From Streptomyces sp. NBC_00370 (GTDB taxonomy: Bacteria; Actinomycetota; Actinomycetes; Streptomycetales; Streptomycetaceae), in the NCBI RefSeq assembly GCF_036084755.1, contig NZ_CP107968.1:3937501-4001500 (forward strand): a stretch of 64,000 nucleotides of DNA. The letters run 5' to 3'. Made by a program: the position numbers and the translations under genes. This document shows, one piece after another, positions 34,338 to 42,638 of the stretch. Numbering within the stretch: the first letter of the stretch is position 1; each line of letters begins with the position of its first letter. The notes below the pieces were generated by a model. That model was not told where the DNA came from and ran no database searches. It was given only the letters and a program-made list of their open reading frames with translations.

Positions 34338-35387
34338 TCATTTTCGCGCCCTGCCCTGCGTTTTCGCCTGAACGTGCTGCGGACTGGCGGTATTTGACGG
34401 CACGTCAAACGGGCGAGGCGTCGTAGGACTGAGCGGGCTGTCGTACGCCTCGCGCACGATCGACCGGCCCTCGCTGTCGAGCATGGACTGCGGGATGTCG
34501 ATCGACCTGGTGTGCAGTTCGGGGGAGGTGGGCAGTGAGACCGGGCTCATCAGAGGAGAGTTGGTCACGAAGGCTGATTCCGACGCACTGTCGTCCAGTA
34601 TGTGCCGGTGCTCGGAGGCGACGAAGGTGTGACCGTCGGTCAGCTCGCCCCTGCGCGGCGTCGAGACGGCGTGGGTGGTCGATTCCCTGAGGTTGGTCTG
34701 TGCGGCCACTTCGAATTCGTGGCCGCCGCTGAATTCGTTCTGACCGGGCCCCTGGAAACCGGACCTGATCGAGGAACCCACCGCCGGTGCCGGGCGCTCC
34801 CATTGCTCGCGGAGATCCGCGGTCGCCCTCAGGTCGGCGGCGGTCGGGGGCGCGTCCCGCAGCAGCTCTCTCCGCTGCGCGTTGCCGGCGAACCGCACCA
34901 CGGTCGGTATGGTCTCGGGGGATTCCTCGAAGACCTTCTGCCACTTCTTGTCGGTTCTGACCAGATTCAGGACCGCGTCCTCGAAAGCCTCGTGCTGGCG
35001 TGGCGACAGCTTCTTGATCTGGCTTTCGAGGCGGATCATCCGCTCCTCGTGCACCGACATCCCGGCGCCGGCCGACTGCTGCGGCTCGCCCTGCGGGTAT
35101 CCGGACCAACCACCGCCGTCGCCGCCGCCACTCGCGCCGCCACCCACGCCACCGCCACCGCCCGCGGGCGCCGGCGCGGACCGGCCCCTGATGCGGTCCA
35201 TGAGACGGCGCCAGAGGTCGGCGATCTCTGTCCCGAGGTCCGCAGGGCCTTCCTCACCCCGCTGCTTGCCCAGCTGGTGATCGGTCTTGATCAGATCGCG
35301 CGCCAGCCGGACTTCGGGGCGCTGCCTGGCGAACCGGTTCCTGGTCAACCGGTTCCTGGTCGAGGAAGCCGTGTTCGCGTCCGCCAC
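34338..35387 (-). CDS. Hypothetical protein of the secretion locus
   Basis: 349 residues, no signal peptide or membrane helix, no family I recognise. A basic N-terminus (RNRLTRNRFARQRPEVRLAR) and an acidic helix lead to a glycine-rich linker at about 75-100. A helical segment follows (SVHEERMIRLESQIKKLSPR, with KWQKVFEESPETI), then a long Ser/Thr/Pro-rich, probably disordered C-terminus. GTG 35387 has GAGGGG upstream. The TGAACC-N16-CGTTGTC motif sits 41-65 bases before the start. Promoter sharing and the lack of a signal peptide make it a candidate substrate or cytoplasmic partner of the secretion machine; this is inference only. Confidence 0.7.
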   Translation of the reverse strand: MADANTASSTRNRLTRNRFARQRPEVRLARDLIKTDHQLGKQRGEEGPADLGTEIADLWRRLMDRIRGRSAPAPAGGGGGVGGGASGGGDGGGWSGYPQGEPQQSAGAGMSVHEERMIRLESQIKKLSPRQHEAFEDAVLNLVRTDKKWQKVFEESPETIPTVVRFAGNAQRRELLRDAPPTAADLRATADLREQWERPAPAVGSSIRSGFQGPGQNEFSGGHEFEVAAQTNLRESTTHAVSTPRRGELTDGHTFVASEHRHILDDSASESAFVTNSPLMSPVSLPTSPELHTRSIDIPQSMLDSEGRSIVREAYDSPLSPTTPRPFDVPSNTASPQHVQAKTQGRARK

Positions 35388-35427
35388 GGTGCCCCTCTTT
35401 CAGGTCGGAGGTGCTGACACGAGCGAC

Positions 35428-35452
35428 AACGGACCTCCGGGCGGAACGGTTC
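35428..35452 (-). promoter_or_regulatory. ECF-type promoter motif for the 349-residue hypothetical gene
   Basis: Minus strand TTGAACCGTTCC, 16 bases after GAACC, CGTTGTC. The -35 half is identical over 12 bases to the site at 29366-29390. Confidence 0.7.
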
Positions 35453-35505
35453 AACCCCGGTGCCGACATGTGCGTACCTCCCGACCTGTCGGCGGTGGTC
35501 CCGGC

Positions 35506-35538
35506 ACAACGGCCGCGCCCCGGGGACGCGGCCGTTGT
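35506..35538. terminator. Hairpin terminator after the 369-residue hypothetical gene
   Basis: Perfect 12-base-pair stem ACAACGGCCGCG/CGCGGCCGTTGT with a nine-base loop, 45 bases beyond the stop at 35583. It separates that gene from the promoter motif at 35428. Confidence 0.75.
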
Positions 35539-35582
35539 ACGTCGAGCTGGCTGGTGCGGTGTGCGTCGGCCGTTTACCGCGG

Positions 35583-36692
35583 CTAGCGGCGGACGACCTT
35601 CTTCCCCTTCTCCCGCTGCGCGCCCTGTCCGCTTGTTTCCGCCGGGACGCTCGAGTTGCTGTGCTGGCTCTGGGCGTAATCGCCCTGCGGAAGGTAGCTC
35701 GCGGCCGAGTTACCGCCGGCCGGCGAGTAATTGACGGGCCCGTACGACGACATGGAGGGATTGCTCCCTTGCTGCGAGCCGTAGCCACCGCCGTACGGCG
35801 ACTGCTGCGCGTCAAAGCCACCCGCGTACGGCGACTGCTGCGCGTTAAAGCCACCGCCGTACGTCGGCTGCTGCGTAAAGCGCGGGTCGTGTGCGGGGGT
35901 GTGCTCGGCGTAAAGAGGCTGTTCCTGCCAGTCCTCGTGCGAGCCTACGTTGCTGGTCGAGTCGTGTGAGGACGGGAACGATCCGGGTACCATCTCGCCC
36001 GGCTCGTATCCGATGTTCGTGTTGTTGTGGGCCCTCCCCTCGTACACCGGCAACTCGTACGCGGGGTCACTGGCTTCCCGCTCCCGCTCCGCCTTGTGGA
36101 AGTGGTGCGTCGCCTCGCCGACGGTGCTGCCGCCGCCGATCCAGGTCCCGGCCTGGCCGGCCCACTTGGCTGCCTCCCCGCTGCCGGCGGCGCCCCAGGC
36201 GTTCCCCACCGCGGAGACGATCCGGCCGGCGCTCAAGGCCTCCTGCGCGGTGTCGCGCATGCCACCGCCCTGGACACGCTTCCGCTCCGTGTTGAGTTCG
36301 GAGGCGCCCATATAGGCCTGACCTGCGACTCCCACCACCTTGAAGGCGACGCCCGCTTTTCCAGGGACGGCCTCCCCGATCGAAGTCGCCAGCTGGGGAG
36401 CGACGTCGATCACGGCCTTCTTGATCCTCTTGTCGTGCTTGCTGACCCAGGCCTTCGTGTTCGCGGCGAACGTCTTGAGCTTGCCGCCCACGCCCGCGAA
36501 GTACGTACGACTCGTCTGGTCGTACACGGCCGTCCCCGGCGTCGTGCCGGCCGGAAGCTGGGGTGCGTCGTTGGGTACGGGCCTGGACGAGGTGCGGATG
36601 TTCCCGCTCCTCGCGTCAATATGGACCGACATGACGGACTGGACGGAATCGTTGGAATTACCGCTGTCGTCTGAGTGTTCTGAGCCTGCCAT
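35583..36692 (-). CDS. Hypothetical repeat-containing protein of the secretion locus
   Basis: 369 residues. The N-terminus is Ser/Asp/Asn-rich. Residues about 75-200 form an Ala/Gly-rich helical region (KAGVAFKVVGVAGQAYMGAS, SAVGNAWGAAGSGEAAKWAG) that could insert in or contact membrane. The C-terminal third is a low-complexity Tyr/Gly/Gln region with repeats of YGGGFNAQQSP. I recognise no family. ATG 36692 with GGAAGGG upstream is preferred to GTG 36698. It has its own TGAACC-N16-CGTTGTG promoter motif and a terminator, so it is a single-gene unit within the regulon. Candidate effector or surface protein; no function can be assigned. Confidence 0.7.
   Translation of the reverse strand: MAGSEHSDDSGNSNDSVQSVMSVHIDARSGNIRTSSRPVPNDAPQLPAGTTPGTAVYDQTSRTYFAGVGGKLKTFAANTKAWVSKHDKRIKKAVIDVAPQLATSIGEAVPGKAGVAFKVVGVAGQAYMGASELNTERKRVQGGGMRDTAQEALSAGRIVSAVGNAWGAAGSGEAAKWAGQAGTWIGGGSTVGEATHHFHKAEREREASDPAYELPVYEGRAHNNTNIGYEPGEMVPGSFPSSHDSTSNVGSHEDWQEQPLYAEHTPAHDPRFTQQPTYGGGFNAQQSPYAGGFDAQQSPYGGGYGSQQGSNPSMSSYGPVNYSPAGGNSAASYLPQGDYAQSQHSNSSVPAETSGQGAQREKGKKVVRR
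35784..35880. repeat. About three 33-base direct repeats in a coding region
   Basis: Units begin at 35784, 35817 and 35850 (the last shortened), encoding the (Y)GGGFNAQQSP repeats of the 36692 gene. Confidence 0.85.
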
Positions 36693-36792
36693 TTTCACCC
36701 TTCCTTAGGGCTGGATGGTTACTCCCTACGGAGCCTGTGGCGGCGCCGTATCCGGGCGCTGCCGACCGGATAAGACTCCGCTCACCGAGCAC

Positions 36793-36817
36793 AACGCGTG
36801 CGCCGGAGCATCGGTTC
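36793..36817 (-). promoter_or_regulatory. ECF-type promoter motif for the repeat-containing gene
   Basis: Minus strand ATGAACCGATGC, 16 bases after GAACC, CGTTGTG, about 100 bases before the start at 36692. Confidence 0.7.
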
Positions 36818-36843
36818 ATCGCCCTCAGCCCCCGGCGGACAGG

Positions 36844-37386
<543 letters not shown>

Positions 37387-37423
37387 CGGCCCTCCTGTCA
37401 ATGGTGAGTTCGGCGTACGGGAC

Positions 37424-38458
37424 TCAGGCGTCCGGGCGTACCGCTCCCAGGATCGGCATCGACGCCGCCGGTGACTCGTACACCCAACGCCCCGGGCGCG
37501 GGGCCTGGATGATCTGGCCGTCGCCCACGTAGATGGCGACGTGGCTGGCGTCAGCGAAGTAGATGATGAGGTCCCCCGGGCGCATGTCGTCGACCGGGAT
37601 GTGCTTCAACTGCCGCCACTGCTCCTCCGACGTACGGGGGATGGGGTGGCCCGCCGCGAGCCAGGCCTGCGAGGTGAGGCCTGAGCAGTCGAAGGAGCTG
37701 GGGCCTTCGGCGCCCCACACGTACGGCTTGCCGATCTGCTTGGCGGCGTAGGCGACGGCCTTCCGACCGGCCGAAGTCCCCTTCTTGCCGACCTTCTTGA
37801 GGACGCCGGTGCTCACCCACTGCGCCTGGGCGTCGGCCTCCTCCTGGCGCTCCAGCGCCGCGATCCGCTGGAGCTGCTTCGCGGCCAGCTGCGACTCCAG
37901 CTGCTTCGCCGCCTTGATGTGCTTCTCGATCTTCTGCTGCTGGTCCTTCTGGGTGCGACGGGTCGCCTTCAGGTCCTTCAGCTCGTCGGAGGCGTCGTCG
38001 GTGCGGTGCCGCAGGTCCTCGCGCGTGGTGCCGAGCGCGGCCAGCACGCTGTGCCTGGCCTGCTGCGCCTTGCGGTTCAAGGACGCGTTGTCCAGGGCGG
38101 TCGCCGGGTCGTCGTCGAGGACGAACTGCATCTCGGCGGGCAGGCCGCCGCCCCGGTACTGGGCCCTGGCCACCGCCGCCGCCTGCGAGTTGAGGACGGA
38201 CAGCTTCGCCTCGGTCGTCTTGACCTGGGCGTTGAGCTTGTCGATGCGCTTCTTCTGCTTGGCCACCTTCTCGTCGGCGGCGTTGTACTTGTCCGTGGCG
38301 ACTTCCGCTTGGTGATAAAGGGTGTCCAGTTGGGCACGTACCTGGGTGAGAGTCGCGGGGTCGGCACGGGCGATCTGCTGGGTCGTCACCGTCAGGGCGC
38401 AGGCCAGGACGACGGCAGCCGCCGTCCGGTAGCTGTGCGCGCGCAGGGGCCGTCTCAT
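37424..38458 (-). CDS. Secreted NlpC/P60 (C40) peptidoglycan endopeptidase with coiled coil
   Basis: 344 residues. Signal peptide 1-32. A long coiled coil about 35-210 (KVAKQKKRIDKLNAQVKTTE and following) is like those of RipA-type hydrolases. The C-terminal NlpC/P60 domain has C258 in SSFDCSGL and H306 in DASHVAIYVGDG. It should cut peptide stems in the cell wall, with the coiled coil restraining or positioning it. In this setting it is a plausible wall-opening enzyme for the type IV machine. ATG 38458 lies 63 bases past TGAACC-N16-CGTTGTG, and DUF4913 follows in the same unit. Confidence 0.93.
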   Translation of the reverse strand: MRRPLRAHSYRTAAAVVLACALTVTTQQIARADPATLTQVRAQLDTLYHQAEVATDKYNAADEKVAKQKKRIDKLNAQVKTTEAKLSVLNSQAAAVARAQYRGGGLPAEMQFVLDDDPATALDNASLNRKAQQARHSVLAALGTTREDLRHRTDDASDELKDLKATRRTQKDQQQKIEKHIKAAKQLESQLAAKQLQRIAALERQEEADAQAQWVSTGVLKKVGKKGTSAGRKAVAYAAKQIGKPYVWGAEGPSSFDCSGLTSQAWLAAGHPIPRTSEEQWRQLKHIPVDDMRPGDLIIYFADASHVAIYVGDGQIIQAPRPGRWVYESPAASMPILGAVRPDA

Positions 38459-38520
38459 CTGGGCCGAAGCTCCCTTCGTCCGCGTCGATCGGGGTAGGGG
38501 CCCAAGGGGCCCGTCCGCAC

Positions 38521-38545
38521 AACGGACGTGGGAGTTCGGCGGTTC
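38521..38545 (-). promoter_or_regulatory. ECF-type promoter motif for the NlpC/P60 unit
   Basis: Minus strand TTGAACCGCCGA, 16 bases after GAACC, CGTTGTG. Back-to-back with a plus-strand copy only ten bases away. Confidence 0.75.
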
Positions 38546-38555
38546 AAGGTCGCGT

Positions 38556-38580
38556 GAACCGGCCGCGTGCGACATCCGTT
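38556..38580 (+). promoter_or_regulatory. ECF-type promoter motif for the 38619 gene
   Basis: Plus strand GTGAACCGGCCG, 16 bases after GAACC, CGTTGTG. It ends 38 bases before the GTG start at 38619. It mirrors the minus-strand motif at 38521-38545, so this gap is a divergent promoter pair. Confidence 0.75.
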
Positions 38581-38618
38581 GTGCGCGAGAGGGCCGTACG
38601 GCAGACGAAAGGGTCGTT

Positions 38619-39011
38619 GTGGGAGTGGAGTTGTTGCTGCTGGCGCTGTGCACGGGGCTCGGCCTCGGCTTTCTGCTGCTCGCCGTGCGGTCCGTGCTGG
38701 CGGCCCTGCGCCTGTGGCTGCGCGGCCTGCGGGTGATGGGTGTCGTGACGGCGCGTGGCACGTCGGACCGGCGGCGCGGCGGGCTCGTGATGTTCGCCGA
38801 CCACCTCGGCCGCAGCCTCGTCTTCGACCCGGGCAGGCGCGGCCCCTGGTGCGGGCTGCCGCGCCTGGGCCGCAGCGTCCCGGTCGTCTACGCGCGGAAC
38901 CAGCCCACGTCCGCCGGGCTGTGGACGGCGCGGTACCTGCTGTCGCCCGCCTTCGGCTGGTTCCTGTCCTCGACGCTGGCGTTCGGCGCCGGGGTGCTCA
39001 TGACGGCGTGA
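38619..39011 (+). CDS. Small membrane protein (DUF3592-like)
   Basis: 130 residues with an N-terminal membrane helix (VELLLLALCTGLGLGFLLLA) and a C-terminal one (FGWFLSSTLAFGAGVLM). They flank a soluble beta-rich middle (VMGVVTARGTSDRRRGGLVM) of the kind seen in DUF3592 proteins. GTG 38619 has AAAGGG five bases upstream. It is the only gene between the wall hydrolase and coupling-protein genes on the plus strand, and it carries the regulon promoter motif. Probably an accessory membrane part of the secretion system; function unknown. Confidence 0.75.
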   Translation: MGVELLLLALCTGLGLGFLLLAVRSVLAALRLWLRGLRVMGVVTARGTSDRRRGGLVMFADHLGRSLVFDPGRRGPWCGLPRLGRSVPVVYARNQPTSAGLWTARYLLSPAFGWFLSSTLAFGAGVLMTA

Positions 39012-39060
39012 CCGTGACCCGCGACCGGCCCCCCGCCCGCGAGTCACACCCAGCCGGGAG

Positions 39061-40839
39061 TCACACCCGGCCCGGGGCCTGTTTGCCGAGGCTCACGCCC
39101 GTCAGCCGCGCCGCGGCGCGTGCCGTGATCGCCGCCGTCTCCGCCTTCGCCGCCGCCGCGATGGCGCCCGAGCCCGGCTCCTTGTACCAGGGGCGCAGCC
39201 GGATCAGGGCCGGCTTGACGCCCGTCGCGAGCAGCAGCGCCGTGCCCTTGGGCAGGGCCCGGATCTTGTCGGGCGGCAGGACGGACTCCTGGCGGTACGA
39301 GTACGAGCGCGACGTGCCGTCCTTGCTGCGCGAGATGCTCGGGGTGCGCACGTCGTACTGGCCGACGAGCGTGGAGATCTTCTGGACGAAGTCGGCGTCG
39401 TCCAGGCCGGCGCCGAGCAGCTTGATGGTCGCCGCGCTCCACAGCGCGTCCATGCCCACGTCGCCCCAGACCCGGGCGCCCTGCCGGTAACTCTGCAGCA
39501 GCGTCACGACGTTGATGCCACGTGAGCCGAAGTGCGAGTAGAGGTCGGGCAGGTCGGAGATGCGGCACACGTTCGCCGCCTCGTCGAGCACCGCGGTCAG
39601 CGGCGGGTCGAGCCGGCCGCCCATGCGCTCGGCGGCCACCACACCGGCCCGCATCGTCGCGTCGGCGATGCCCGCGATGACACCGGCCGCCGAGCCACCG
39701 CCGTCCTTGGACAGCAGGTACAGCGTGTCCGAGCTCAGGACATGCAGGTCGGGGCGGAACTCGGGCAGCGAAGGATCGGGCGTGACCCAGGCGAGGATGT
39801 CGGGGTCGAGGAGGCAGGACACGGTCTGCCGCGCCGTCTCGAAGATGCCGTCCCTGGTCTCCACAGCGCCACGCACCGTGCCCTGCAACTGCTCGGCCAT
39901 CGCGACGAGTCCGGTGTCACGGAGCAGGTCGACCGGGGTGCGGTCGGCGGGGTCGGCGAGCCAGCCGAGGAGCTGCTGGACCGAGGTGTTGCTGCGGGCC
40001 GCCGCGAGGAACAGGGCGGTCAGGGTGTTCTGGGCGGCCGAGATCCAGAAGTCCTTCTTCGCCGTGTCGTCGTTGACGGAGGCCACGAAGTGCCCGGCGA
40101 GCCGGCGCGCGCCCTCGGTGGTGTGGCACTCGGCGAGCATGTTCCACCACATGGCGCGCGGGCTGTGCGCGATGCCCTGCGGGTCGAACGTCCAGACCGT
40201 GCCTACCTCTTCGCGGGCGGCGCGCGTGACGGCGTACACGTCGGACTTGTTGGAGGTCAGCAGCACCGCGCCCTGCGCGCGCAGCACGCGCGGCACGGCG
40301 ATGCCGGTCGACTTGCCGGCGCGCGGCGCCATGAGGTCGAGCTCCACGTCCTCGTAACTGCTGCGCAGCTCGGGCCCCTTGGGGTCGAGTTCGCCGAGGA
40401 GGTTGCCCGTCTCGTCCGGGTCGAGCCGCCCCCTGCCCTTGAGCGTCGGCCGCAGTTCGCGGGCGCGCGCCTCGATGCCCTTGGGGCACATCGCGGCGAG
40501 GTCCCGGCTGTTGGCGAGGCCCTTGGGGCGGTTGCTGCGGCCCAGGATCAGGATCACGGCGAGGATGACCGGGATCGCGACGATCGCGAGCAGGCCGAAG
40601 ATGCCCGCGTAGACGGCGGTGGTCGGCGTCGTGGGCCACAGCGCGACCGGCCCGTCGGAGACCAGGCTGGAGACGGTCGACATGGCGAACGGCGGGGTGT
40701 CCCAGCCGTGTCCGGAGAAACCGGCGCCGATCGTGCCGCCCGACCAGGCGACGGTGAACATCAGCAGGCCCGTGCCGGCGACGGCCACGATGGCCCAGGG
40801 CAGCAGGTCGTGCAGATCGCCGCCGCGCTGTCCGCTCAT
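39061..40839 (-). CDS. VirD4/TraD-type coupling ATPase
   Basis: 592 residues. Two N-terminal membrane helices (about 14-32 and 75-99) precede a RecA-like motor domain with Walker A APRAGKST (171-178), Walker B LTAVLDEAANV and the sensor region NVVTLLQSYRQGARVWG. Coupling proteins deliver substrate (DNA or protein) to the type IV channel. ATG 40839 overlaps the stop of the VirB4 ATPase gene as ATGA. Last gene of the eight-gene leftward operon. With no relaxase in the window, the cargo may be protein, but this is inference. Confidence 0.93.
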   Translation of the reverse strand: MSGQRGGDLHDLLPWAIVAVAGTGLLMFTVAWSGGTIGAGFSGHGWDTPPFAMSTVSSLVSDGPVALWPTTPTTAVYAGIFGLLAIVAIPVILAVILILGRSNRPKGLANSRDLAAMCPKGIEARARELRPTLKGRGRLDPDETGNLLGELDPKGPELRSSYEDVELDLMAPRAGKSTGIAVPRVLRAQGAVLLTSNKSDVYAVTRAAREEVGTVWTFDPQGIAHSPRAMWWNMLAECHTTEGARRLAGHFVASVNDDTAKKDFWISAAQNTLTALFLAAARSNTSVQQLLGWLADPADRTPVDLLRDTGLVAMAEQLQGTVRGAVETRDGIFETARQTVSCLLDPDILAWVTPDPSLPEFRPDLHVLSSDTLYLLSKDGGGSAAGVIAGIADATMRAGVVAAERMGGRLDPPLTAVLDEAANVCRISDLPDLYSHFGSRGINVVTLLQSYRQGARVWGDVGMDALWSAATIKLLGAGLDDADFVQKISTLVGQYDVRTPSISRSKDGTSRSYSYRQESVLPPDKIRALPKGTALLLATGVKPALIRLRPWYKEPGSGAIAAAAKAETAAITARAAARLTGVSLGKQAPGRV

Positions 40840-42638
40840 GCGGTCCACCTCCCGGGTGCTTCGATGCCGGGGGCGCCGGGTCCGCCGGGGAAGGGCGGGG
40901 GCCCTTCCTGAGCGGCCCGTTGCACCTGCCCGGTGGCCTTGGCCACGGCCTCTTCGAGCGTCTGCTCGTTCGGCGTCCAGCGGGTGTTGGTGTTGTGCAG
41001 CCGGCGCTCCGCGTCGGTGATGGCGACCTTGATCGGGATGCCGGGGCGGCCACCGACCTTGATCAGGAAGCGGCCACGGCCGGGCGGTTCCTCGTCCTCG
41101 CCGTTGACACCCCAGCCGGGGGGCGACGACCAGGAGGAGACGAGTTCGATCTCGCGCCGGGACAGCCCGACGACCTTGCCGAGATCCTCCATCTCGGTCT
41201 TCGGCAGCCCCGCGCACACCACCATCCCGGCACGCTCGACGAAGCCGCGCGCCTTGGCGCGGTCGGCGTCCGTGCCGAGTGCTTCGGCGTCCTTGAGGGT
41301 GTGGGTGATCTTGGCGTCGCCGAGACCGAGGGAACGGTTGAGGCGGGTGAGCGCGTCGATACGGTCGACGATGCCGGACGCCGCGCGCAGCGGGCGCCAC
41401 AGCTCGTCCAGCACGGTGAAGAACCAGCGCCGCGGGGCGAGTCCGGCGTCGGCCAGCGCGTGGCAGGCCGCGACCGTACCGAGCCCGTCGGACCAGGCGG
41501 CGAGCATCGCCGCCGCCGTCAACTGGGTGTCGGCCTCGCCGATTCCGGAGATGTCGATGCACACGGCGGGCGCGTCGGGGTCGATGTGGGTCGACGTCTC
41601 GGAGGCGAAGGTGTCACCGAGCGGGCCGTCGAGGATGCCGAGCAGCGAGCGGTGCAGCGGGTCGACGGCGTCCCGGTAACGGGCGTCGTCACCGCGGTCC
41701 AGCGTCACGGCGCGCACCCGGGGCGGGCCTTCGGTGAGGACCCGCAGCACATCGGGCAGCAGCACGGTGTGCCCGGGCAAGGTGCGCTCGCGCAAGTGGT
41801 GCAGAACCGCCGAGAGCACGGACTGCTCGTGGTCGTCCATGGGCCGGCCGCGCACGATGGTGATGAGCGCGGCGACCATGTTCAGCACCCGGCCGTGTGC
41901 CTCGGCCTTCAGCACCTCACCGGCCTCGCCGCCGATCTTCGCCGCCGCCGACCCCATGGCGCCCGGGTCGAGGACGTTGATGCCGCCCCGGCCACGGCCG
42001 ATGGAGATCACCTGGCCGCCGAGCGCGCGCACGGTGTCGGCGTAGTCCGGCTTGAGGTCGCCAAGTACCAGCGGGACGACGCCGGTTGCCGAGAGTCCGA
42101 TCAGCATCCGGTTGATGAGCGTGGACTTGCCCAGACCCGGCATGCCGAGCATGAACAGCGAGGGGTTGGAGATGTACCGGGCCCGGGTGAACCAGCTCAG
42201 CGGGTCGCCGCAGACGGTGGCACCGGTGAACAGGTGCTGTCCGAGCGGCACTCCGGTCATCGGCGAGCCGGACCCCGCGGCGAACGGCCACATGCCGCAG
42301 GCCTGCACGGTGGTGGCGCGCCACATGGTGGGCGGGTCCATGTAGCCGACACGCCCGCCGCCCGCTCCGTACCAGCCGCGGGGCGGGACGTACAGCTCCT
42401 TGGGGCGGGGCGGCGCCTTCTCCTTGCCGCCCTTCTTGCCGCCCGCTGTCCCGCTCTTCGTCGCGCCCTTGTCGAGGCTCTGCCCCGTGACGGGCTGCGC
42501 CCCTGCCGGCTTCTTCCGCCCCGGCTTCTCCGCCCAGGGCGACTCCGGTTCGAGCAGCTCCCCCGGCGCCAGCTTGCTCGCCCGCTCCTCGGCGAGCCGG
42601 TCCGCCCGCTCGGCCAGCTTCTGTTCGCGCCGGCTCAC
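40836..42638 (-). CDS. VirB4-like ATPase (motor half)
   Basis: 600 residues. A charged Lys/Pro-rich N-terminus of about 85 residues is followed by the VirB4/TraC-type P-loop domain: Walker A GMPGLGKST (165-173), conserved VVPLVLGDLKPDYAD, and Walker B FFTVLDELWR (D411-E412). No membrane segment. GTG 42638 overlaps the SCO6880-like stop (GTGA). VirB4 ATPases energise assembly and transport by type IV systems. In this lineage the N-terminal half is encoded separately by the previous gene. Confidence 0.92.
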   Translation of the reverse strand: MSRREQKLAERADRLAEERASKLAPGELLEPESPWAEKPGRKKPAGAQPVTGQSLDKGATKSGTAGGKKGGKEKAPPRPKELYVPPRGWYGAGGGRVGYMDPPTMWRATTVQACGMWPFAAGSGSPMTGVPLGQHLFTGATVCGDPLSWFTRARYISNPSLFMLGMPGLGKSTLINRMLIGLSATGVVPLVLGDLKPDYADTVRALGGQVISIGRGRGGINVLDPGAMGSAAAKIGGEAGEVLKAEAHGRVLNMVAALITIVRGRPMDDHEQSVLSAVLHHLRERTLPGHTVLLPDVLRVLTEGPPRVRAVTLDRGDDARYRDAVDPLHRSLLGILDGPLGDTFASETSTHIDPDAPAVCIDISGIGEADTQLTAAAMLAAWSDGLGTVAACHALADAGLAPRRWFFTVLDELWRPLRAASGIVDRIDALTRLNRSLGLGDAKITHTLKDAEALGTDADRAKARGFVERAGMVVCAGLPKTEMEDLGKVVGLSRREIELVSSWSSPPGWGVNGEDEEPPGRGRFLIKVGGRPGIPIKVAITDAERRLHNTNTRWTPNEQTLEEAVAKATGQVQRAAQEGPPPFPGGPGAPGIEAPGRWTA

